In this document: in pieces, positions 17,221 through 24,567 of the stretch | Layout: every line of letters begins with the position of its first letter | How positions within the stretch are numbered: the stretch's first letter is position 1 | Program-made: the position numbers and the translations under genes | NCBI GenBank assembly: GCA_017651265.1 | Contig: JAGCDO010000014.1 | Coordinates: 1-54,393 of the forward strand | Direction of reading: 5' to 3' | Length of the DNA stretch: 54,393 nt | DNA from: Prevotella sp. | Lineage (GTDB): Bacteria; Bacteroidota; Bacteroidia; Bacteroidales; Bacteroidaceae | The notes under the pieces: model-generated | Told to the model about the DNA's origin: nothing | Databases searched by the model: none | What the model saw: the letters and a program-made list of their open reading frames with translations, nothing else

Positions 17221-17252
17221 AATCCCACCCATTAAGGGGCTGGGATTTGTTT
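17220..17252 (+). terminator. Terminator after the SpoU methyltransferase
   Basis: Stem AAATCCCA-CCC / GGGG-C-TGGGATTT directly overlapping the stop codon region and followed by TGTTTG. Confidence 0.75.
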
Positions 17253-17376
17253 GACGAAGAATTAATCTTTTGCAAAGTTAATACTTTATTTTGAAACTAC
17301 CAAATTATAAGTGTCGTAGAGTGCAAAAATCCTTTAACAAACATGGGGTAAACTGTTAAAAAACACTGAACGCCGT

Positions 17377-17437
17377 AAACGCTATGAGCGTTTGACGTTC
17401 CCGCTATCAGAGAATGACGTAAACGCTATCAGCGTTT
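17377..17437. repeat. Pair of 17-bp palindromes
   Basis: AAACGCTATGAGCGTTT (17377-17393) and AAACGCTATCAGCGTTT (17421-17437), 44 bp apart and differing at one base. Each is preceded by CGT and followed by GA, so each can form a tight hairpin. The rest of 17253-17525 holds two copies of GGCACTTTCC (near 17440 and 17485) and no gene that I can see. Confidence 0.7.
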
Positions 17438-17525
17438 GAGGCACTTTCCACAAGAAACTGCCATAGTTTCTACCGCAAAGTATGGCACTTTCCCCTTTTC
17501 GTTACCATCCCAACATCCCCCCTAA

Positions 17526-17722
17526 TTTGTGACGTTTGTGACATGTGACATTTGTGACAATAAGATTTTTCAACATGTGGATTTGAAAGGTTATATTAAT
17601 ATATAATATTTATATTATATATTAATATAAAATAATATTACTTATAATTTATAATCTAATCTTAGTTTTCTCAACATCGAAAATCCTTAATGTCACAAAT
17701 GTCACATGTCACAAATGTCACA
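17526..17722. repeat. Inverted TGTGACA-type repeat arrays, copies A and B
   Basis: Copy A (17526-17564) is made of TTTGTGACA/TGTGACA units and ends in AATAAG. Copy B (17691-17722) is the reverse complement (TGTCACAAATGTCACA twice). They flank an extremely AT-rich core (about 17590-17660, mostly TATTAATATA-like). A third copy, C, lies at 21577-21613 in the same orientation as A. Together A and C bound the HIRAN-like and primase-like genes. Confidence 0.8.
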
Positions 17723-17773
17723 CTTTTGAAAAAGAACCCCTCGCAGATGATTGTAAAATCGAATTGTTTTTTG

Positions 17774-17781
17774 TACCTTTG
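17774..17781 (+). promoter_or_regulatory. Promoter -7 box for the HIRAN-like gene
   Basis: TACCTTTG preceded by TTG about 20 bp upstream in a T-rich stretch, 39 bp before the ATG at 17821. Confidence 0.65.
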
Positions 17782-17820
17782 CACTTCAATCTGCAAAGCA
17801 ACAACGAACAAGAGAAACAG

Positions 17821-19071
17821 ATGACAGAATATACAGTAACGGGAATCAGGCATCAGCTGGGTGAAGGTCTGTCCGCTGAAGAGCAGACGGAAAAAGCAAG
17901 GCGCTTTGTGGCCCAGTTGGAGGAAGGTCAGGAGGTGATGCTGGCGGCCGAGTCTGAGAATCCTGTAGATGTGAATGCAATTGCGGTTTACATCGACTAC
18001 AAGCGCGTGGGCTATATCAACAAGGAGGATGCGCCAGAGGCCAAGCAGCTGCTCGACGAACAAGGACGGGGCGTAGGAAAGGTGGTGAGAACAGATCATC
18101 ACGTCACGTTCTTCATCTCCATTCACGGAGCGCCAGAGAAAAACACCCCGCAGGTAAGACGGGAAGGGATACTCCCCGAGGGCGTGCTGGGCGACAGTGT
18201 AAGGATACCGTTCACCAAGGGCGAGAGCGCGCTGCAGCTGATAGCCAACGACCTGCTGACCATGGAGGTGAGTAGGAAGAACATCAAGACCATCCTGCAT
18301 CTGGCCGACCTCTACCTACCCCATATCAAGACCTCCATCTGCCATGATGACAACATGTGGCTGAACAGGATCGAGAAACGGCTGCACACGATCTGTGAAC
18401 AACGCGAGGCCCTGGAGTTGTCGGACGAGGAATCGGAACAACTTGACAACACATACCAAATGATGCGCGAAGCCGTAGGTGACATACACTGCACACAAGA
18501 TCATTGGCCTGAGCGAATCTTCATCGGTCAGCTTGAGCAGCTTCGCCATGATGAACGCACAAACACCTATCTTTATAAGAAATACTGCGAGGCCTTCCTT
18601 GGCGGGAAGGATTTTGACGAGACCGATAAAAACCGGTTGAAAGCAGAGCACGACAGACTCACCGACTGGCTCAAGGGGATGAAGTGGAGCGAGCTGAGAA
18701 ACCCGCGCAGTCTGGAAACAATGGCACACAAGGTGAACTACCTCGGCTTGTCGCGACAGGAGCTCTATGAGCTCTATAGTGTGTTACTGCTGATTGAGCG
18801 CCTGGAGAAGTCGATGAAGGGACTGACGGTTAACCACGAACAGATTGTGGCTGAGCTGAAACCCATCTTCTATGGCGACGAGGAAGAGATAAACACATTC
18901 CTGCAGGATATCCAGTACATGAAGCCAACCCAAATCACCGAAAGGGTGAATCAGCTTGTGAAGCAAGATAAAATTTCGGGCCTTTCGAGGAAACGCAACC
19001 TTTGGTCAGTGCTGCACAGATATGAACTCTACTTACCCTCGGAAACGAACTGGAATCTGCAGGTGAAATAA
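17821..19071 (+). CDS. HIRAN-domain-like protein
   Basis: 416 residues. The first 110 residues resemble a HIRAN domain (TVTGIRHQLGEGL, LAAESENPVDVNAIAVYIDYKRVGYINKEDAPEAKQLL), a DNA-end-binding module known from Rad5/HLTF-type proteins and from stand-alone bacterial proteins. The remaining 300 residues are charged, mostly helical, with no enzyme motif that I can see. The ATG at 17821 follows a good promoter at the expected distance; upstream in-frame codons lie in the promoter. It precedes the primase-like gene with a terminator and a separate promoter between them, and both lie between the TGTGACA repeats. A DNA-related accessory role is inferred. Confidence 0.7.
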   Translation: MTEYTVTGIRHQLGEGLSAEEQTEKARRFVAQLEEGQEVMLAAESENPVDVNAIAVYIDYKRVGYINKEDAPEAKQLLDEQGRGVGKVVRTDHHVTFFISIHGAPEKNTPQVRREGILPEGVLGDSVRIPFTKGESALQLIANDLLTMEVSRKNIKTILHLADLYLPHIKTSICHDDNMWLNRIEKRLHTICEQREALELSDEESEQLDNTYQMMREAVGDIHCTQDHWPERIFIGQLEQLRHDERTNTYLYKKYCEAFLGGKDFDETDKNRLKAEHDRLTDWLKGMKWSELRNPRSLETMAHKVNYLGLSRQELYELYSVLLLIERLEKSMKGLTVNHEQIVAELKPIFYGDEEEINTFLQDIQYMKPTQITERVNQLVKQDKISGLSRKRNLWSVLHRYELYLPSETNWNLQVK

Positions 19072-19096
19072 CCATTTTCGATGACTACCCCTTCAT

Positions 19097-19130
19097 AAGG
19101 GAATCGGCGTTTGTCGGTTCCCTTTTTGTG
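19097..19130 (+). terminator. Terminator after the HIRAN-like gene
   Basis: Stem AAGGGAA (19097-19103) / TTCCCTT (19118-19124) with a 14-nt loop, followed by TTTTTGTG. Confidence 0.72.
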
Positions 19131-19134
19131 TCTC

Positions 19135-19184
19135 TACTTGTACAAATACTTGTGCGTTACTTGTATTTGCTTGTAATTACTTGT
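19135..19184. repeat. TACTTGT short repeats
   Basis: TACTTGT at 19135, 19147, 19158 and 19178, spaced 12, 11 and 20 bp, plus a CTTGTA between the last two. They lie between the terminator and the promoter of the primase-like gene and could be binding sites or another short-repeat array. Confidence 0.6.
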
Positions 19185-19234
19185 ATTTCAACATGTTACA
19201 AAACAAAACCTTCTTTTCCCTCCCATTTTCTTCG

Positions 19235-19242
19235 TACCTTTG
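19235..19242 (+). promoter_or_regulatory. Promoter -7 box for the primase-like gene
   Basis: TACCTTTG, predicting a leader of about 125 nt before the ATG at 19374. Confidence 0.65.
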
Positions 19243-19247
19243 CAAAG

Positions 19248-19279
19248 GATTCAAAAATTGAATCTGCGGAGAAATCCGC
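19248..19279 (+). promoter_or_regulatory. Two leader hairpins before the primase-like gene
   Basis: GATTCAA-AAA-TTGAATC (19248-19264) is followed directly by GCGGA-GAAA-TCCGC (19266-19279), the second closed by a GNRA-type tetraloop. They sit at the very 5' end of the predicted transcript. The rest of the leader (to 19373) has no clear stem. Confidence 0.5.
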
Positions 19280-19373
19280 TTAATGTTTAATCTGAGTTGA
19301 TGCGGTGAGGGAAGTCTCGCGAGTGAAAAGGATCCAATTTCAGCACTTGTCTCATCTCGCAATCTCTAAAAAA

Positions 19374-21581
19374 ATGACAAAGGAAACAATTAAAAATGGA
19401 AAGTGCTTTACATGTATCGGCAAGGGGGTAACCTCCCCTGCCCTACCAGCCACTCGTCAGGAATGGGAACACATGCGCAGAATGCCCTGGCTGAAGGAGA
19501 TGTGCGACCGTATTGAGAAGGGTGAGGAAGAACTGAAGAGCCAACTGCCCGTGTGGACAGCTCATTGCGCTGAGTTCAAGAACAACCACCGTTCAGCGGC
19601 AGATGCAGTGAAACCGTTGAAACGACTGATGTTCGACTTCGACGAGAAGGGGCACACCGAAGAGATCAAAAGAATTCTTCTGGAGAAATCACCCTACACC
19701 GTGCTGCTTATTGAGGAATCGGTGAGAAGAGGTACGCATGTATTGGTGGAGCTGCCCGATGGTGTAACACCTGATGAGGCGCAGGAGACCATGAAAACCA
19801 TCACAGGCTTTGAGCCGGATAAGGCCGTGAAGGATGTTGCAAGGTGTATCTACATGGTGCCGATGGGGCATACTCATTATGTGCATGCGAAGCTGTTTGA
19901 GCCTGAAGTGAGGAGTGTGGAGTGTGTAGTGAGGAGTGAGATTACTCCTGAGATACAGACTCCTGTTTTTCCTGATCAGTTCAAGGGTGTTCCTTATTCT
20001 TCCATCATCAGCGAATACTGGAACAGAACGGGCGGCCAACCCATCAGGGGCGAACGGAACAAACGGTTGCACCAGTTGGCGGCCAACCTGAGAGCCATCT
20101 GCGAGAACTCTGAGAATTGGCTGCTGGAAGTGATGCCCACCTTTGGCTTGTCGAATCAGGAAATGCGGACTATCATTCATTCAGCTTGCAAGGAACCCAC
20201 CAAGGGCTCGCGCATGATGGATCAGATTGTAAGCTCACTGAAAGGAGAGAACTTTTCTGAAGACATCGATGAAGAGGATGATGCAGTTCATAGTTCAAAG
20301 TTCAAAGTTCATAGTTCGAAGTTGCCAATAGGGTTGAAGGAATCGTTGGTGGGAGTACCTAAGAATATGCAGATGCCGGTATTATGTTCTGTGCTCCCTA
20401 TCGCTGGCGCCTATGCCGACCAAGTGGAGGTGGAGTATTGCGACGGAAACACCCAGCATCTGGGATTGATGAGTATCATCCTTGGTGAGCAGGCCAGCGG
20501 CAAGAGTGTCTGCAAGCATGCGGTGGATGTATGGAAGCGTCAGTTCGAAGAGGAGGATGCCTTGGCAAGAAAGCGTGAAGAGGAATGGAAAGAGCGCAAG
20601 AAAGCCCGTAAGGCCAACGAGACAGCGCCCGATGACCCCCATGTGCTGATACGAACGATGCCTGTAACGGTAAGCTGCTCTACCCTGCTGAAACGCTTCA
20701 AGAATGCCAACGGTCATACGTTGTACAGCTTTGGCGAGGAATTGGATACGCTGAGAAAAACCAACGGTGCAGGCTCATGGTCAAGCAAGTATGACATCTA
20801 CCGCCTCGCATTCGACCGTGGTGAGTGGGGACAGGATTATAATAGTGATCAGGCGGAATCGGGTGTAGTCAGAGTTGCTTACAACTGGACCATACTGGGT
20901 ACTTACGGTGCCATGCGGCAATGCTTCAAGAGTAATAATGTTGAGAACGGCCTCTCCAGTCGCATGCTGATAGCCGAAATGCCCGACAACAGTTTCTCGA
21001 AAATGCCCCGGTTCAAAAAACGCTCCAAGGAAGACGAGGCGAGGATTCAGGAAGCGGTGACGAAGCTGAGAAGCTATTCGGGACTCATTGACACACCTCG
21101 GTTGAGAAGGGCCATCGAGCAATGGGTGGAAGAGAAACGAGTGGAGGCTGCGAAGGATATCGACCACGTAAAAGACACCTACCGCAAACGTGCTGCCGTC
21201 ATCGGCTTCCGCGCAGGAGTGATCTTCCATCTGCTGGAGAATTCCTCAAACGCCCAAGGGAACAGGATGCGGGAATCAAAGGCTTGCATCGACTTCGCCC
21301 TGATGATGGCGGAATACTGCTTGGAAAGTCAGATAAAGGTGTTCGGAAACGACTTGCTGAACCAGTATATCGATGCAGAAAGCGAATGTAAGCGATACGG
21401 CGCTAATTACAGCGTGTTTGACCAGCTTGCTCCTGCGTTCTCAATTGATGACTTAAGGGCATTGAAACGGGACAGCTGCGGTGAAGCGGCTATCCGCAAA
21501 ATCATCTCTCGCTGGCATCGTGACAACTGGATTGAAAGAATCGACAAGATGCACTGGAGAAAGATGAAAGCCGAAATGTGA
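19374..21581 (+). CDS. Primase/helicase-like protein (BT4734-type N-terminus plus DUF3987)
   Basis: 735 residues. Residues 1-175 resemble the BT4734/BF3469 (VirE-like) N-terminal domain, with MFDFDEKGH and LVELPDGVTPDEAQE; about 195-300 look like a primase C-terminal helical domain; and about 320-735 match DUF3987, with Walker A LGEQASGKSVCK. Proteins of this build are common on Bacteroidetes mobile DNA and are thought to act in replication of the element. Two heptad arrays sit in frame exactly at the domain linkers (19905-19939, encoding VRSVECVVRSE; 20285-20319, encoding VHSSKFKVHSSK). The ATG at 19374 was chosen because upstream codons are leader. The stop codon lies inside repeat copy C. 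Confidence 0.8.
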   Translation: MTKETIKNGKCFTCIGKGVTSPALPATRQEWEHMRRMPWLKEMCDRIEKGEEELKSQLPVWTAHCAEFKNNHRSAADAVKPLKRLMFDFDEKGHTEEIKRILLEKSPYTVLLIEESVRRGTHVLVELPDGVTPDEAQETMKTITGFEPDKAVKDVARCIYMVPMGHTHYVHAKLFEPEVRSVECVVRSEITPEIQTPVFPDQFKGVPYSSIISEYWNRTGGQPIRGERNKRLHQLAANLRAICENSENWLLEVMPTFGLSNQEMRTIIHSACKEPTKGSRMMDQIVSSLKGENFSEDIDEEDDAVHSSKFKVHSSKLPIGLKESLVGVPKNMQMPVLCSVLPIAGAYADQVEVEYCDGNTQHLGLMSIILGEQASGKSVCKHAVDVWKRQFEEEDALARKREEEWKERKKARKANETAPDDPHVLIRTMPVTVSCSTLLKRFKNANGHTLYSFGEELDTLRKTNGAGSWSSKYDIYRLAFDRGEWGQDYNSDQAESGVVRVAYNWTILGTYGAMRQCFKSNNVENGLSSRMLIAEMPDNSFSKMPRFKKRSKEDEARIQEAVTKLRSYSGLIDTPRLRRAIEQWVEEKRVEAAKDIDHVKDTYRKRAAVIGFRAGVIFHLLENSSNAQGNRMRESKACIDFALMMAEYCLESQIKVFGNDLLNQYIDAESECKRYGANYSVFDQLAPAFSIDDLRALKRDSCGEAAIRKIISRWHRDNWIERIDKMHWRKMKAEM
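19905..19939. repeat. In-frame GGAGTGT heptad array
   Basis: Five tandem heptads (GAAGTGA, GGAGTGT, GGAGTGT, GTAGTGA, GGAGTGA) within the primase-like gene, at the linker between its first and second domains. Confidence 0.85.
20285..20319. repeat. In-frame AGTTCAA heptad array
   Basis: Five tandem heptads (AGTTCAT, AGTTCAA, AGTTCAA, AGTTCAT, AGTTCGA) within the primase-like gene, at the linker before the DUF3987 domain. The unit is the same as the CTTTGAA family at 1-28 and 34118-34251, read on the other strand. Confidence 0.85.
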
Positions 21582-21613
21582 CATTTGTGACATGTGACAT
21601 TTGTGACAATAAG
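21577..21613. repeat. TGTGACA-type repeat, copy C
   Basis: Two copies of TGTGACATTTGTGACA followed by AATAAG. The first copy contains the TGA stop of the primase-like gene. The 3' flank AATAAG is shared with copy A at 17526-17564. Confidence 0.85.
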
Positions 21614-21622
21614 CAAAATGAA

Positions 21623-21660
21623 TGTGAGGGGTGGCATCATAAAGATATCACCCCTCATTT
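21623..21660 (+). terminator. Terminator after the primase-like gene
   Basis: Stem TGAGGGGTG (21625-21633) / CACCCCTCA (21649-21657), with further pairing in the loop, followed by TTTA. Its sequence resembles the terminator at 23976-24016. Confidence 0.78.
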
Positions 21661-21697
21661 ACGGTTACACACAGCATTGTAAAAAAATAGGAGAAAT

Positions 21698-21731
21698 ACT
21701 TGCAAATATCAGAATAATTATTTATATTTGC
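21698..21731 (+). promoter_or_regulatory. Promoter of the BspA-like gene
   Basis: TTG at 21700-21702 (-33) and TATATTTG at 21723-21730 (-7), 20 bp apart, about 40 bp before the ATG. The whole 34 bp is repeated with two differences at 24442-24475. Confidence 0.75.
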
Positions 21732-21771
21732 AGCATAAACTACTGATTAACAATTATAAAGCTTTACGGAC

Positions 21772-23883
21772 ATGAAACAAAAACTATTTCTTACATTAGT
21801 CATGCTACTGACTGTTTGCTCATTCAGTAGGGCAAAGGAGGCCTATGCCGTATATGACTCAGGTGATCAAACTTTAACCTTCCGTTATGATGATGATTGG
21901 GGCAACCAACCTACTTCGGTATATAAATATAAATTGAATACTGGTAGTAACACCCCAGGTTGGATAGCAGAGGGAAAGCTATTCAAACGGGTTATTTTTA
22001 TCTCTTCTTTTGCCGATTATAGACCCACCTCCACCTATAAGTGGTTCTACAATCAAACAGAACTGACAACTTTTACTGGGTTGAACTACTTGAAAACGAA
22101 CAATGTGACTGACATGTCATTTATGTTTTTTGAATGCACAGGTCTGACAAGTCTTAATTTGAACGGCTGGAACACGAGTAACGTAAAGAATATGAACTTA
22201 ATATTCTACAATTGCAGAGGTCTGACAAGTCTTAACCTGAGCAGCTGGAATACGGGGAATGTGGAGGCTATGGGGTACATGTTCAATGGGTGCAGCGGTC
22301 TGACAAGTATTAATATAAGTGGCTGGAATACAGAGAATGTTGAGTATATGGAACACATGTTCAATGGGTGCAGCGGTCTGACAAGTCTTAACCTGAGCAG
22401 CTGGAATACGGGGAATGTGGAGGCTATGGAACACATGTTCAATGGGTGCAGCGGTCTGACAAGTATTAATATAAGTGGCTGGAATACAGAGAATGTTGAG
22501 TATATGGAACACATGTTCAATGGGTGCAGCGGTCTGACAAGTCTTAATATAAGTGGCTGGAATACTGGTAAAGTGCATTCTATGTCAAGTATGTTCAAAG
22601 GTTGCAGCGGTCTGACCAGCCTTGACGTGAGTGGTTTCAACACAGCAAATGTGACCGATATGTCCTCCATGTTCTATGAATGCAAAAATCTGACCAGCCT
22701 TAATCTAAGTAGTTTCAACACAGCTAATGTAACCAATATGTCAAATATGTTCTATAAATGCAGCGGTCTGACAAGCCTTGATATAAGTAATTTCAACACC
22801 GCCAATGTGACTGACATGTCATTTATGTTTTTTGAATGCACAGGTCTGACAAGCCTTGACCTTAGCAGTTTCGATACAAGCAATGTAATGTCTATGAAAT
22901 CTATGTTCTTTTATTGCAGAAATCTGAAAACGATTTATGCTGGTGATGGCTGGAATACGGATAAAGTGGATCAATCTGGAAATCTATATGGTTTGTTTTA
23001 TGAATGCAACGCGCTTGTAGGTGGTGAAGGGACAACGTTTGATAGTTCTCATGCAACCAAGGTGTACGCCCGTATTGATGGCGGGCCAACCTCTGCTACC
23101 CCTGGCTATTTCACGGTCAAAGTATACGACTTGAAGATAGCCGGCACAGAGGTTACGAGCATGAACAAGAGTGATGTGCTGAGCAATGGTGGAACTGTGA
23201 AGTTCGATGGAAATAAAACGCTTACCTTGGAAAATGCTGATATCTCAATCAATGTGACTAACGGCTTCGGCATCGACAATGAGATAGCCGACTTGGTTGT
23301 TGTTGCCACGGGTACGAACACCGTGAATAGCTATCGACACACGGCCTGCTATACGGGCAAGGATATTAGTTTTACTGGTGATGGAACCCTGACATTAAAC
23401 GGAGTCAGAGGAGGACTGAGCAGTGGCTCTAAGAAGATCATGGTGATGGATGGCATACACTTGATCTGCTTAAGCAATCAGTTGGGAGGAATAGAAGGTC
23501 ATCGTAACATCAAGGATAATTGTGTTACCACCTTGGAGATGAGTGGTGCCAACACAATCTTAGAAGCGGAAAGTCCCAATGGTAGTTTGACAGACATTAA
23601 AGCATTGTCGCTGAGCGATGGCTTGGGAATATGCTCACCCACAGGAGCCGTATTCGGCAATAATGCGGTATGCGATGCAAGTGGAAACGTTATTACCAGC
23701 AGAGTGATCATTAAAAATCCATCAGGAATTGCTACTGGCGAGGTGCTACCTCTAAATGACAATGGAGAAATGATAAATGATAAAGCAGGATCGTGGTACA
23801 CGATAGATGGCAGGAAGCTGAGTGGAAAGCCAACGAAGATGGGAATCTACATCGTGAATGGTAAGAAGGTTGTGATTAAGTGA
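21772..23883 (+). CDS. BspA-like surface protein with 26-residue repeats
   Basis: 703-residue exported protein. A signal peptide (MKQKLFLTLVMLLTVCSFSRA) is followed by a unique region and then about eleven 26-residue leucine-rich repeats of the DUF285 type (consensus GLTSLNLSSWNTSNVxxMxxMFxxC; roughly residues 105-400). A beta-rich stretch follows. The C-terminus (WYTIDGRKLSGKPTKMGIYIVNGKKVVIK) resembles the conserved C-terminal domain found on secreted Prevotella and Bacteroidetes proteins, so export across the outer membrane is likely. BspA relatives bind host proteins or other bacteria. Two 156-bp units (22236-22391 and 22392-22547) are almost identical, indicating recent repeat expansion. 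It stands alone with its own promoter and terminator. Confidence 0.85.
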   Translation: MKQKLFLTLVMLLTVCSFSRAKEAYAVYDSGDQTLTFRYDDDWGNQPTSVYKYKLNTGSNTPGWIAEGKLFKRVIFISSFADYRPTSTYKWFYNQTELTTFTGLNYLKTNNVTDMSFMFFECTGLTSLNLNGWNTSNVKNMNLIFYNCRGLTSLNLSSWNTGNVEAMGYMFNGCSGLTSINISGWNTENVEYMEHMFNGCSGLTSLNLSSWNTGNVEAMEHMFNGCSGLTSINISGWNTENVEYMEHMFNGCSGLTSLNISGWNTGKVHSMSSMFKGCSGLTSLDVSGFNTANVTDMSSMFYECKNLTSLNLSSFNTANVTNMSNMFYKCSGLTSLDISNFNTANVTDMSFMFFECTGLTSLDLSSFDTSNVMSMKSMFFYCRNLKTIYAGDGWNTDKVDQSGNLYGLFYECNALVGGEGTTFDSSHATKVYARIDGGPTSATPGYFTVKVYDLKIAGTEVTSMNKSDVLSNGGTVKFDGNKTLTLENADISINVTNGFGIDNEIADLVVVATGTNTVNSYRHTACYTGKDISFTGDGTLTLNGVRGGLSSGSKKIMVMDGIHLICLSNQLGGIEGHRNIKDNCVTTLEMSGANTILEAESPNGSLTDIKALSLSDGLGICSPTGAVFGNNAVCDASGNVITSRVIIKNPSGIATGEVLPLNDNGEMINDKAGSWYTIDGRKLSGKPTKMGIYIVNGKKVVIK

Positions 23884-23975
23884 GAGAAGTGTAAGCATGC
23901 TTCCACTTCCGAGCGTGAACAAGCTCGAACGAAGTTCAAAGGATCATTAAATAAAAAACAAACTAATACATAGAC

Positions 23976-24016
23976 AATGAGGGGCAGCATCGTACAGATG
24001 TTGCCTCTCATTTTTT
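23976..24016 (+). terminator. Terminator after the BspA-like gene
   Basis: 16-bp stem AATGAGGGGCAGCATC / GATGTTGCCTCTCATT (one G-T pair) with GTACA loop and a run of six T, about 95 bp after the stop. Confidence 0.88.
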
Positions 24017-24036
24017 AGAATTTTCTCTTTTTCCTC

Positions 24037-24247
24037 AAGACCTACCATTAGGAAAAGTTAATTGCCTAATTATAAAGAACTTAGGGGCAAAATGGGTGCT
24101 AAAAGACCTAACGTAAGAGGTAACAAAGACCTACCGTAACACCTAACATGACACCTAACATGCAACCTTGCCTCTTGCCTTTAAAATGTTAGGTCTGACG
24201 GTAGGTGTTACGGTAGGTCTTTGTTAGGTGTTACGGTAGGTCTTGAG
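24037..24247. repeat. Long inverted repeat with GACCTACCGT-type units
   Basis: The left part has AAGACCTACC (24037), AAAGACCTAACGT (near 24102), AAAGACCTACCGTAACACC (near 24125) and two 12-bp ACCTAACATG units. The right part (about 24186-24247) has the complements: GTTAGGTCTGACGGTAGG, then two copies of GTTACGGTAGGTCTT. The middle carries CCTTGCCTCTTGCC. The two arms can pair into a long hairpin. The rest of 24017-24567 holds two copies of CAGCCTTCTGG (near 24337 and 24402), the orphan promoter copy and no gene I can support. Confidence 0.7.
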
Positions 24248-24441
24248 AGTATCAAAAACGCGTGAAACGCCTATATACAGGCACTTACTTCCGTGAAACT
24301 GTTAGGTCTTGGGCAAAAACACAAAATAGAAACCAGCCTTCTGGGAGGCAGTTATCAGCCTTCTTACGAACCGTTACAAGGCTAGTTTCACCCTCTAATC
24401 AGCCTTCTGGCCTGGGAATGATATGTAAATTCAGGGAAAAA

Positions 24442-24475
24442 ACTTGCAGATATCAGAATAATTATTTATATATGC
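24442..24475 (+). promoter_or_regulatory. Orphan copy of the BspA-gene promoter
   Basis: Matches 21698-21731 at 32 of 34 positions. The -7 box is changed from TATATTTG to TATATATG, so it is probably weak or dead. No gene follows on the plus strand; it points into the 3' end of the cysteine desulfidase gene. Confidence 0.6.
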
Positions 24476-24567
24476 TATACATTCATAAGGCTGATCATCT
24501 TCTTTACCCATATGTGCAAATTTTGCACATGTGATATTTTACGTTCCCTTCATTGGAACAATAAAGC

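Noticed and set aside
22198-22670. Long open frames antisense to the BspA-like repeats
   Set aside because: They are shadows of the repetitive coding strand and repeat with the same period; no independent gene signals.
24262-24534. A 90-residue open frame in the gap before cyuA
   Set aside because: It crosses repeats and the damaged promoter copy, has no recognisable features and no promoter of its own at the right place.
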